A stretch of 62,885 nucleotides of DNA, from NCBI GenBank assembly GCA_041178545.1, contig JBEGVB010000075.1:1-62885 (forward strand), read 5' to 3'. Within the stretch, counting starts at the first letter, position 1. Every line of letters starts with the position of its first letter. Positions 26,245 through 34,626 of this stretch are shown piece by piece. The notes below the pieces were generated by a model. The model was not told the origin of the DNA. It worked only from the letters and a program-made list of their open reading frames with translations, and searched no databases. The stretch comes from JBEATZ01 sp041178545 (GTDB lineage: Bacteria > Planctomycetota > UBA1135 > UBA2386). Position numbers and translations under genes: made by a program.

Positions 26245-28344
26245 ATGCGGATCGACGCTGCTGCACTGGCGCTCTGGCTCACCACCGTCCTCTGCGCGCA
26301 GGAGGGTGCGGGCACACCTGCCCCCGCCCCTGCCGCCACCGGGATCGAGGCCGCACTGGCGCGCTCCGGGACGAACCGCGCGCAGCTCGAGCGCGCGCTG
26401 GCACAGGCCGAGGGCGAACAGCGCGCAGACCTGGCGTTCCTGGTCGAGCACATGCCGACGTCGGACCTGCGCACGCTGGACGCGGAGTTCCTGCTGGCGG
26501 ACACGAAGCTCGCCCGCGAGACCCTCTCGGCCGCACCCTGGGTCGCCAGCATCCCGCCCGAGGTGTACCGGGAGGCAGTGCTGCCCTATGCGCAGGCGGA
26601 CGAGACGCGCGAGCCCTGGCGTGCGCAGCTGCGCGAGCTGTGCCTGCCGCTGGTCGCCGACGCGAAGACGGCGGGCGAGGCAGCTCTGCGGCTCAACGAA
26701 CGACTCTTCGCCAAGGTCAACGTGCGCTACTCGACGAAGCGCCGCAAGGCGTGCCAGAGCCCCTCGGAGTCGATCGAGCAGGGCCTCGCGTCGTGCACCG
26801 GCCTGTCGATCCTGCTCGCGGACGCGTGCCGGTCGGTGGGCGTGCCTGCCCGGCTCTGCGGCATCGCCCTCTGGCCCGCTGCCGACGGACAGCCCGCGGG
26901 CGGCAACCACACGTGGGTCGAGGTCTGGGACGGCAGCGCATGGCGGTTCCTCGGCGCTGCCGAGCCCGACCCGGCAGGGTTCGACCGCGCATGGTTCACC
27001 GGCAGGGCGCGCACGGCAATGGCAGGCGACCTGCGCAGCTCGATCCGTGCGGTGAACTGGAGCCGCACGGGCGAACGCCTTGCCCTGCCCTGGGCTGCGG
27101 AAGAGCACTGGCCGCATGCCGTGGACGTGACGGCGCGCTACGTGGGTGGCGCGGCAGCGCCCGGCAACGGGGCCGATGACGCGCTCAAGGTCCAGCTCGC
27201 CCGCTTCTTCTCGGCACCGCCTGCGGAGCAGGCACAGTTCTCCTTCGACCGCAACCTCGATGCCGAGCTGGCGACAGCTGCCGGTGACGCTCGGTTGCGC
27301 ACCCTCGCGTGGGAAGCGTTCCGTGCGGCGCCGCACGAGGCGCTGCGCGCCGACTTCGCCGCCAACCGCGTGCGGGCCGGCGACAAGGAGAGTCCCTACA
27401 CGGTCAAGCAGGTGGGCGAGAAGCCCGCCCGCGGGTTCGGGCTCGTCATCGCCATGCACGGCGGCGGCGGCGCGCCACCGGAGGTGAACGACAGCCAGTG
27501 GCGCATCATGCAGCGCTACTACAAGGACCACCCCGAGGCGGGCGGCTACCTGTACTGCGCGCTGCGCGCTCCCACCAACGAGTGGAACGGCTTCTACACC
27601 GACTACTTCTACCCGCTGCTGGAGCAGCTCATCCGCCAGTTCCTGGTGTGCGCCGAGGTGGACCCGGACCGTGTGCATGCAATCGGCTACAGCCATGGCG
27701 GCTACGGGGCGTTTGCCGTCGGCCCCAAGCTCCCGTACCGGTTCGGCGCGGTGCACAGCTCGGCTGCGGCGCCCACGGACGGGCAGACGGTGGTCGACGG
27801 GCTGCACTCGCTGCCGTTCACGTTCATGGTGGGGGAGAAGGACACCGCGTTCGGCCGCCGGGAGCGGTGCGAGGCCTTCGACCGGGTGGTGCAGCAGGTG
27901 CGCGCCGAGCGTCCGGGTGCGTACCCGGTGCAGTTCCTCTACAAGGAGGGATTCGGCCACGGCGGGTTGCCGGACCGCGACATCCTGCCGGAACTGCTGA
28001 AGCACTCGCGCGTGGCGTCCCCCGCGCGCCTCTGGTGGCGGCCCACGGACGGGACGGTGCGTCACCACTACTGGCTGCAGCTCGACGTACCGGCGCCAGG
28101 GCAGTTCCTGCGCGCCGTGCGCGAGGGGAACGAGGTCGCGGTCAGCGGCGAGAACGTGGCGTCGGTTAGGCTGCGCCTCGACGCACGCAGTGTCGACCTC
28201 GCCAAGTCGCTCGTGGTGCGCACCGGCGACAGCCGCGCAGAGCACCGCCTCACCCCGACGCTTGCCGAGCTGTGCCGCTCGATCGAGATGCTGGGCGACC
28301 CTCAGCTCGCCGGCAGTGTGTTGCTCGAGGTGGCGCTGCGCTGA
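26245..28344 (+). CDS. Exported transglutaminase-like / esterase fusion
   Basis: A 699-residue secreted protein. After a signal peptide (1-20) comes a transglutaminase-like cysteine-protease fold: catalytic Cys in GLASCTGLSILLADACR, His in GGNHTWVEVW, Asp in the following GAAEPDP. From about residue 390 there is an alpha/beta-hydrolase of the esterase-D/PHB-depolymerase type with an oxyanion-loop FGLVIAMHGGGG and nucleophile elbow IGYSHGGYGAF. A His in KEGFGHGG is the likely catalytic base. It could process peptide-linked or ester-linked polymers outside the cytoplasm; the substrate is unknown. Its 3' end overlaps the convergent MFS gene by 43 bp. Confidence 0.75.
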   Translation: MRIDAAALALWLTTVLCAQEGAGTPAPAPAATGIEAALARSGTNRAQLERALAQAEGEQRADLAFLVEHMPTSDLRTLDAEFLLADTKLARETLSAAPWVASIPPEVYREAVLPYAQADETREPWRAQLRELCLPLVADAKTAGEAALRLNERLFAKVNVRYSTKRRKACQSPSESIEQGLASCTGLSILLADACRSVGVPARLCGIALWPAADGQPAGGNHTWVEVWDGSAWRFLGAAEPDPAGFDRAWFTGRARTAMAGDLRSSIRAVNWSRTGERLALPWAAEEHWPHAVDVTARYVGGAAAPGNGADDALKVQLARFFSAPPAEQAQFSFDRNLDAELATAAGDARLRTLAWEAFRAAPHEALRADFAANRVRAGDKESPYTVKQVGEKPARGFGLVIAMHGGGGAPPEVNDSQWRIMQRYYKDHPEAGGYLYCALRAPTNEWNGFYTDYFYPLLEQLIRQFLVCAEVDPDRVHAIGYSHGGYGAFAVGPKLPYRFGAVHSSAAAPTDGQTVVDGLHSLPFTFMVGEKDTAFGRRERCEAFDRVVQQVRAERPGAYPVQFLYKEGFGHGGLPDRDILPELLKHSRVASPARLWWRPTDGTVRHHYWLQLDVPAPGQFLRAVREGNEVAVSGENVASVRLRLDARSVDLAKSLVVRTGDSRAEHRLTPTLAELCRSIEMLGDPQLAGSVLLEVALR

Positions 28345-29528
28345 GCGCGGTGGAGCAGCAGGAACCCGGCTGCCAGCAGGGCACCCAGCACCGCACAGCC
28401 GTACCACAGCACGGCAGGTCCCAGCTGGTCGTAGACCATGCCGCCGCAGAACGGCGCGAGGATCCACGCGAGTGCGAAGGTCGAGCTGTACATGCCGAGG
28501 TAGCTGCCGCGCGCCCGGTCCGGCGCGATGGAACTCACGTGGGCGCCCAGCAAGGGCGACCAGAGCATCTCGCCGACCGTGAAGCAGAACATCATGGTCA
28601 CCAGGCCTGCGGTGGTGGGAGCAAGCTCGAAGAGGCACAGGGACGCGCCGACCGTCGCGCTGCCGATGGCAACGACCGGCAACGGGCTGTGCCGCCGCAG
28701 CACGTGGACGAGCGGCATCTCGACGAGGGCGATGAACACCGGGTTCACGGCAAGCAGCCAACCGATCTCGTCCTCGCGCCAGGCCAGCACGTCCTTCATG
28801 TGGCGCATGCCGCTGCTGTAGAGCTGCATGAACACCATCGTGATGCCGGTGGAGAGGGCCAGTAGGGCGAGCAGGCGCAGGTCGCGCCACGGCGAGCAGG
28901 TGGGGTCGGTTCCCCCAGGCGATGCAGTGGCGCTGGAGTGCTGTGCGATGCGCGTCCGCAGCACGGCCAGCAACAGGCCTGCAGCGATGCAGGTGGCACC
29001 GTCGGCGAGGAACAGCAGGTCGTAGGAGACGCCAGCCAGCTCGCCGCCGACGGTTGGCCCCACGGCCCAGCCCGCATTGATCATCAGGCGGTTGAGCGCG
29101 AGTGCCTTTGCTCGCACCTCGACGGGCGCAGCATGTGTCACGGCCGCCATGTTGCCGGGACGGAACATGTCGTTGACGACGCCGAGCACGAACATCCCCG
29201 CGCCGAGCCAAGGCAGTGTCGTGGCCTGGGTCAGCACGCCGAACCAGGCCCCTGCGAGCAGCAGGGAGAGCACCTGGAGCTGCACGGCACCGATGCGGTC
29301 CGCGAGCCTGCCGCCGACCACGTTGCCCAGCACCGAGCCGATGCCGTAAAGGCTCAGGAACGCACCGGCCTCGCTCACGCTGAGGCCGAACTGCTCCTTG
29401 AGGTAGATCGTGAAGTAGGGGACCACCATGGTCCCCGCCCGGTTGACGAACGCGACCAGCGAGAGCAGCCAACAGGAGGCAGGAAGCCCCCGGTAGGTGT
29501 CGTGGAACAGTCGCAACAGCTGGTGCAC
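28302..29528 (-). CDS. Major facilitator superfamily transporter
   Basis: A 408-residue membrane protein with about 12 predicted helices. The N-terminal half contains the MFS motif A-like loop GNVVGGRLADRIGAV. Helices 7-12 follow a charged central loop (TASPGGTDPTCSPWRD). This resembles MdtG/YfmO-type drug exporters. It lies 14 bp after the second permease gene and probably belongs to the export operon starting with the adaptor gene. The start is a GTG at 29528. The last 43 bp lie inside the convergent esterase-fusion gene. Confidence 0.82.
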   Translation of the reverse strand: MHQLLRLFHDTYRGLPASCWLLSLVAFVNRAGTMVVPYFTIYLKEQFGLSVSEAGAFLSLYGIGSVLGNVVGGRLADRIGAVQLQVLSLLLAGAWFGVLTQATTLPWLGAGMFVLGVVNDMFRPGNMAAVTHAAPVEVRAKALALNRLMINAGWAVGPTVGGELAGVSYDLLFLADGATCIAAGLLLAVLRTRIAQHSSATASPGGTDPTCSPWRDLRLLALLALSTGITMVFMQLYSSGMRHMKDVLAWREDEIGWLLAVNPVFIALVEMPLVHVLRRHSPLPVVAIGSATVGASLCLFELAPTTAGLVTMMFCFTVGEMLWSPLLGAHVSSIAPDRARGSYLGMYSSTFALAWILAPFCGGMVYDQLGPAVLWYGCAVLGALLAAGFLLLHRAQRSATSSNTLPAS

Positions 29529-29542
29529 GGCAGCGGGACGGG

Positions 29543-30709
29543 TCAGCTGCGGCGCAGCGCCCGGGTCGGCGCGAGGCGCGAGGCGCGCCAGGCGGGCCAG
29601 GCACCGCCCAGCAGGCCGAGCGCTGCGGCGAACACCACGGCCACCAGCATGACGGAAGGCGTGGTGCGGAAGGCAAACGTGACCTCGGAGAAGGTCTGGT
29701 TCATGGTGCCGGTCTCCTGGCCCTGGAACGGCAGCACCAGCAGGCAGCCTGCCAGTCCGCCGAGCACTCCCAGGGCAATCGACTCCAGCAGGAACGCGAG
29801 GAAGATGGCGAGCGGCCGGTAGCCGATCGAGAGCAGGATGCCGATCTCGTGGGTGCGTGCCGCGATGGAGGAGAGCATGGCGTTCACGCCCGTGAAGACG
29901 GCTGCGATGCCCATCACGGCAGCGAGGAAGCCGCCCAGCACGGTGAAGACGGTGGACAGTCGCTGCGTCTGGCTCGCCAGGTAGTCTCGCTCGCTCTGGA
30001 TGCGCGGCTGGGTCCTCCGGTCCTCGGTGAACCGCGCCTCGAGTGCGGCAAGGTCGGTCCCCGGTGCGACACGTGCGAGCACGCGGCTGCGCACCGGTCG
30101 TTCGAGTGCGTCCGAGAGCCGTTCGAGGTCACCCCAGATCTCGCTGCGGTAGCCGCCCTTGCCGCGGAACACGCCCACGATGCGGAACGGGACCACGTTG
30201 ATGCGCAAGACGTCGCCCACGCGACAGTCAGCAAGGCGACCGACCAGGCCCTCGCCGACGATGAGTTCGTCGGTGCCGGGCTCGAACCTGCGGCCCTCGA
30301 CGATCTCCATGTCGCTGCCGTGCAACTCGAAACTCATCGTCTCGACGCCCCGGATCGCCACGTTGGTCTCGCCGCCGTCGACCTTCCTGCGGCGCACGGC
30401 GAGGAACATCTCGGACGAGGCCATTGGCTGGCCTGCCGCGTTGCGGGCGATCTCAGGGGTCTCCTTGGCCAGCAGTTCGCACTGCTCGCGCTGCAGGCCG
30501 CTCTCGCCCTCGGAGGTGGCGCCCTTGCGCAGGAAGATCGCAAGGTCCTCGCGACCGCGCTCCTGGAACAGGGTGGCAAAGCCCTGCTGCAGCGACAGCA
30601 TGCCGGCCAGCACCGCGACGGTGGCACCGATGGCGCAGACCGTCAGCAGGGTTGAGGACTTGCGCACCCAGAGGCTGCGCAGGTTGTAGCGGAAGGGAAC
30701 GAAGGCCAT
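29543..30709 (-). CDS. FtsX/MacB-type ABC permease, second copy
   Basis: A 388-residue permease with one N-terminal helix (LLTVCAIGATVAVLAGMLSLQQG), a large periplasmic MacB-core region (about 45-265) and three C-terminal helices (FTVLGGFLAAVMGIAAVF onward). ARTHEIGILLSIGYRP is the typical FtsX signature. It shares its first base with the stop codon of the preceding permease (1-base overlap), so the pair is translationally coupled. The two probably form a heterodimer, as LolC and LolE do. Confidence 0.87.
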   Translation of the reverse strand: MAFVPFRYNLRSLWVRKSSTLLTVCAIGATVAVLAGMLSLQQGFATLFQERGREDLAIFLRKGATSEGESGLQREQCELLAKETPEIARNAAGQPMASSEMFLAVRRRKVDGGETNVAIRGVETMSFELHGSDMEIVEGRRFEPGTDELIVGEGLVGRLADCRVGDVLRINVVPFRIVGVFRGKGGYRSEIWGDLERLSDALERPVRSRVLARVAPGTDLAALEARFTEDRRTQPRIQSERDYLASQTQRLSTVFTVLGGFLAAVMGIAAVFTGVNAMLSSIAARTHEIGILLSIGYRPLAIFLAFLLESIALGVLGGLAGCLLVLPFQGQETGTMNQTFSEVTFAFRTTPSVMLVAVVFAAALGLLGGAWPAWRASRLAPTRALRRS

Positions 30710-31878
30710 CAGCCGACCTCCCGCAGGGCGGCGATCACGGTCAGGCGCGACGCACGCATGCCCGGCACGATGCCGGAGACCAGGCCCACGAGGAGCGCGA
30801 GCCCGGCGCCGAGGCCGAGGGTCGTCGGGTCGAACTCGAAGCCCGGGAGCTGTGCGCCCAGCACCCGCTGGAACGGGGCCTCGAGCACCATGGCCACGAG
30901 GGCCCCGAGCCCTGCACCGAGCCCGCACAACAGCAGCGCCTCGCCGACCAGGAGCCCGCCGACCACGTTGTCGGCGAAGCCCAGTGCCTTCAGCACGCCC
31001 ACGTCCCGGGTGCGCTCGCGCCCGGCCATGATCATGGTGTTGAGCACGGCGAAGAAGATGGCGAACAGCACGGCGCCGCCGACGAGGCGCAGCAGGCTGG
31101 GCACGTCGCCGAGCATGCTGATGAACTGGCGGTTGAACTCGGCCTCGGTGGTGGCCTGCACCCGCTGGGGACCGTTCTCGAACAGTTCGTCGACGGAAGC
31201 GGACACGGCAACGGGATCGGCGCCGGGGGCGACGCGCAGCAGGTAGACGCCTGCGCCTTCGGGCCCGCGCGCCCCGCCCGTCTCGAGCGTCTCGCGCAGG
31301 TAGTCGAAGTGGAAGTACATGGTCTGCTGGTCGATGGCCGTGGTGTCCGAGACGTACACGCCTGCAATCTCGAACTCCCACGCCGAGCCGTCGGTGCGGG
31401 TGAAGATCGTGCCCACGATCGGCACGGTCTGCCCCACCTTCCAGCCGTACCGCACCATGAGGTCGGCACCCACGATGCACGCGTTGCGGCGCGACTTGAA
31501 AGCCTCGTAGCTGCCCTCTGCGATGGACAGCTCGGGGTAGCTGGGGAGGAAGGTCTCCGGGTCGATGCCGAACTGCGCGAAGAAGCCGCCCTTCTCCTGC
31601 TCGTAGCGACCACCGAACCACTGCCACTTGCAGATGGCCTCGACGCCGGGCACCGCGGCCATCTTCTGCTGGTAGGAGAGGGGCAGGTCGACGAACAGGC
31701 TGACGGCCGACTGCACGAACAAGCGGTTGCTTGCCGCCATCTCCAGCGTGCGAGACAGCCCCGACACGGCAGCGTGCAGCAAGCAGATGAGGAACACCGC
31801 CACTGCCACGGAACCGACCGTGAGCAGCGACCGGACCGGGTGCGTCAGCAGGTTGCGCCAGAGCAGCAGCAGCGGCAT
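30709..31878 (-). CDS. FtsX/MacB-type ABC permease, first copy
   Basis: A 389-residue permease of the same four-helix layout: helix 1 VGSVAVAVFLICLLHAAVSGL, a periplasmic domain, then FAIFFAVLNTMIMAGRERTRDVGVLKALGF, the usual FtsX coupling region that contacts the ATPase. It begins one base after the ATPase stop. Such MacAB/Lol-like machines move lipoproteins, peptides or drugs from the outer leaflet of the inner membrane across the envelope, rather than across the inner membrane itself. Confidence 0.87.
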   Translation of the reverse strand: MPLLLLWRNLLTHPVRSLLTVGSVAVAVFLICLLHAAVSGLSRTLEMAASNRLFVQSAVSLFVDLPLSYQQKMAAVPGVEAICKWQWFGGRYEQEKGGFFAQFGIDPETFLPSYPELSIAEGSYEAFKSRRNACIVGADLMVRYGWKVGQTVPIVGTIFTRTDGSAWEFEIAGVYVSDTTAIDQQTMYFHFDYLRETLETGGARGPEGAGVYLLRVAPGADPVAVSASVDELFENGPQRVQATTEAEFNRQFISMLGDVPSLLRLVGGAVLFAIFFAVLNTMIMAGRERTRDVGVLKALGFADNVVGGLLVGEALLLCGLGAGLGALVAMVLEAPFQRVLGAQLPGFEFDPTTLGLGAGLALLVGLVSGIVPGMRASRLTVIAALREVG

Positions 31879-31879
31879 G

Positions 31880-32599
31880 TCACCGGCTCCCCGGGGCAGC
31901 CGCAGTGCGGTTGTCGTCGATGCGGCCCAGCTTGCCCTTGTCGAGGTGGATGACCTTGTCGGCGTGCGCTGCGGCCTCCGGGTCGTGGGTGACCATGAGG
32001 ATGGTCTTCTTCAGCTCGCGGTTGAGCTGCTGCAGCAGGCCGAGCACCTGGTTGGCGGTGACGCGGTCGAGGTCGCCGGTGGGCTCGTCGGCGAGGATCA
32101 CCGCCGGGTCGGTGGCGATCGCGCGGGCGATGGCCACGCGTTGCTCCTGGCCGCCCGAGAGCTCGCGCGGCTTGTGGTCCATGCGGTCCGCGAGGCCGAC
32201 GAGTTCGAGGGCGCGCTCCGCCTGCGCGCGGCGCTGTGCCCGCGAGAGCGGCGCGAGCAGCAGCGGCAGCTCGACGTTCTCACGTGCGGTCAGCACGGGC
32301 AGCAGGTTGAACCCCTGGAACACGAAGCCCACGTGGTCGGCGCGCCACTGGGCCAGTTCGCCGCCCGAGAGGTCGGTGATGTCCTCACCGCCGACGACCA
32401 CGTTGCCCGAGTCGGCATGGTCCAGGCCGCCCACCAGGTTGAGCAGCGTGGTCTTGCCCGACCCCGACGGTCCCATGAGCGCGTAGAAGGTGCCACCCTC
32501 CATGTGCAGTTCCAGCTCGTCCAACACGCGCAGGGTCTCGCCACCGCGCTGGTAGCTCTTGGTCACGGACCGGATGTCGATGGCCGCGTTCGTTCTCAT
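31880..32599 (-). CDS. LolD/MacB-type ABC ATPase
   Basis: A 239-residue ATPase with Walker A GPSGSGKTTLLN, Q-loop VGFVFQGFNLLP, signature ELSGGQEQRVAIARA, Walker B AVILADEPTGDLD and the switch His in VTHDPEAA. This is the MJ0796/LolD class that drives FtsX-like permeases. It is a separate polypeptide, unlike MacB where it is fused to the permease. It lies between the adaptor gene and two permease genes. Confidence 0.92.
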   Translation of the reverse strand: MRTNAAIDIRSVTKSYQRGGETLRVLDELELHMEGGTFYALMGPSGSGKTTLLNLVGGLDHADSGNVVVGGEDITDLSGGELAQWRADHVGFVFQGFNLLPVLTARENVELPLLLAPLSRAQRRAQAERALELVGLADRMDHKPRELSGGQEQRVAIARAIATDPAVILADEPTGDLDRVTANQVLGLLQQLNRELKKTILMVTHDPEAAAHADKVIHLDKGKLGRIDDNRTAAAPGSR

Positions 32600-32638
32600 G
32601 GTGGGTGGGGTTGCTCGGGGACGGTTCGGTCGGTTGCG

Positions 32639-34057
32639 TCAGTTGTCCTCGGTGCGGACGCGGTCGCCGTCGCGCAGGGTGGTGGGCGGTTCCAGCACGA
32701 TCTTCTGGCCGACGCGCAGGCCCGATGCGACCCGCGCCCTGCCGCCCTTCCGTTCACCGACGGTCAGGGCGGTCCAGCGGACGACGTCGCGCTCCAGCAC
32801 GAAGGCACCCGTGCGGCCCTCGATCTCGAGCAACGCACCCTCGGCGACGACGATGGAGCGTTCCTCCGCGGCTGCGGTGGAGGGTGCCGTCGGCTCGTCG
32901 CGGCGGAACACGACGCGCACGCCCATGTCCGGGCGCAGGCGCTCGTCGCGCTCCAACAACTTCATGCGCACCTCGACGGTGGCCTTCTGGCGGTCCGCCA
33001 CCGGCCACACGCGGTCGACCTTGGCCGGGTAGCGTCGGTCCGGGTAGGCGTCGAGGAACACGTCCACCGGCGCTCCCTGCCGGACGGCGCCGAGGCTCGA
33101 CTCGGGCACGTCGGCCTGCACCTCGAGCGAGTCGAAGTCGACCATGGTGCAGACTGCGCCGCGCGCGTTGGAACCGCCCTGTGAGAAGGGTGAGACCACC
33201 TCGCCGACCTCAGCGTCCTTGAGCACGACGATGCCGTCGAACGGGGCGCGCACCTCCATCTTGTCGAGCGTTGCCTGGGCCTGCGCCACGGCGGCCCGTG
33301 CGGACTCCAGCTGGCTGTCCGCCACCGCGCGGTCGCTGCGTGCCACTGCGACCTGGGCGCTGGCCGCCGCCGCCGCCGTGCGCGAGGCCCGGAGACCTGC
33401 GCGCGATGCCGTCAGCCGGGCGGTGGTGCCGGCTGCCTCAGCCTTTGCACGGTCCAGGGCCTGCTCGGACGAGGAGCCGGAGCGTTGCAGGTCGACGGTG
33501 CGGGCGAGTTCGCTCTGCGCCAGTGCCGCCTGTGCCTCTGCCTCGGCGACCTGCGCCTCGGCTGCGGCTGCCTGGTCGACAGCCTGCCGCTCGGACAGCT
33601 CGGCGGAGGCGATGGCAGCCGCGGCCCGCTCCTGCCCGGCTCGCGCCGTCGCGAGGTCCGCCTCTGCCCGCTGCAGGCCCGCGCGGTACTCGTCGGCGAA
33701 CAACCGCGCGACGACGTCGCCCTTCTTCACCACCGAACCTTCCGTCACCAGCATCTCGACGATGCGCCCCGAGATGTCGGAGGAGAGTGCGGCGCGGCGC
33801 GACGCAGTGACGTAGCCGTTGGCAGCCGTGCCCTGCACGGCGGCCGATGCTGCCGGCGTGGACTCGGAGACGACCGCCACCTTGACCAGCGGCAGGCGCA
33901 ACTGGTCGACGAGCGGCTGCAGCACGGGCAGGAACAGCCATGCCGCGGCTCCGAGCACGCACAGGAACACGATGCGTCCGAACCACGGGGAGGAGCGGCC
34001 CCGCCTGCGCGCGGCAGGCTTGGCACTCCGATCGATCGTCAGGCTCTGCAGGTCCAC
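32639..34057 (-). CDS. HlyD/MacA-family periplasmic adaptor
   Basis: A 472-residue membrane-fusion protein. One N-terminal helix (VFLCVLGAAAWLFLPVLQP) anchors it. Then come the lipoyl half-motif (GRIVEMLVTEGSVVKKGDVVA), a long alanine-rich coiled-coil hairpin (about 125-250), the second lipoyl half (KMEVRAPFDGIVVLKDAEVG) and beta-barrel/membrane-proximal domains. It is the first gene of the export operon: adaptor, ATPase, two permeases, MFS. No outer-membrane channel gene is present. GTG 34057 is the likely start, since a longer frame only adds sequence without family features. Confidence 0.85.
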   Translation of the reverse strand: MDLQSLTIDRSAKPAARRRGRSSPWFGRIVFLCVLGAAAWLFLPVLQPLVDQLRLPLVKVAVVSESTPAASAAVQGTAANGYVTASRRAALSSDISGRIVEMLVTEGSVVKKGDVVARLFADEYRAGLQRAEADLATARAGQERAAAAIASAELSERQAVDQAAAAEAQVAEAEAQAALAQSELARTVDLQRSGSSSEQALDRAKAEAAGTTARLTASRAGLRASRTAAAAASAQVAVARSDRAVADSQLESARAAVAQAQATLDKMEVRAPFDGIVVLKDAEVGEVVSPFSQGGSNARGAVCTMVDFDSLEVQADVPESSLGAVRQGAPVDVFLDAYPDRRYPAKVDRVWPVADRQKATVEVRMKLLERDERLRPDMGVRVVFRRDEPTAPSTAAAEERSIVVAEGALLEIEGRTGAFVLERDVVRWTALTVGERKGGRARVASGLRVGQKIVLEPPTTLRDGDRVRTEDN

Positions 34058-34167
34058 GGGCGAGCAGGATAGCCAGTCGGGGGGCCGTGGCCATTTCCGC
34101 AGCACGAAAGCTCTGCGGTGGCAAGCACTGCGTGCAATGGGGCGGTCCGCCCGTAGGATGCGGCGCC

Positions 34168-34626
34168 ATGACGGGTCCGGTGGTCACGCGCATCCTCGCG
34201 CCGGTGGAACTCGACGAGAACGGCCGCATGGAGGTCGGGTACGCCATCGGTCTGGCTGCGCAACTGCGCGCCGAGCTGGTGTTCTTCGCCGTGATCGACA
34301 CTGCGGCCACCATCGGGCTCATCGCGCGACACCGCCAACCGGACCGTGGCCGCGCGGACTTCGAGGCCAGCCTGTTGCGCGAGGTGGAGTCGATGCTGCG
34401 CGAGGCCGTCGACCGCGCGTCTGCAGCCGGCGTGCGCGCCCTCGGCCACGCGCGGGTCCACGAGGCCGTCGAGGAACAGATCCTGAAGGAGGCACTCGTG
34501 CAGAAAGTCGACCTCGTCCTCGTGCGCGCCTCGGGCCGCAGCGGCCTGATGAAGGGCCTGCTCGGCAGCACCGCGGGCGAGATCCTCAAGGCCGCTCCCT
34601 GTCCCGTGCTGGTGGCGCGCACCTGA
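34168..34626 (+). CDS. Universal stress protein (UspA family)
   Basis: A 152-residue single-domain protein with the UspA core: VTRILAPVELDENGRMEVG, the acidic middle VHEAVEEQILKEAL, LVLVRASGRSGL and the ATP-binding loop LLGSTAGEILKAAPCPVLV (G-2x-G-9x-G-S/T-like). The stop overlaps the next ATG (TGATG), so it is coupled to the LonC-like protease, suggesting a joint stress role. Confidence 0.88.
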   Translation: MTGPVVTRILAPVELDENGRMEVGYAIGLAAQLRAELVFFAVIDTAATIGLIARHRQPDRGRADFEASLLREVESMLREAVDRASAAGVRALGHARVHEAVEEQILKEALVQKVDLVLVRASGRSGLMKGLLGSTAGEILKAAPCPVLVART

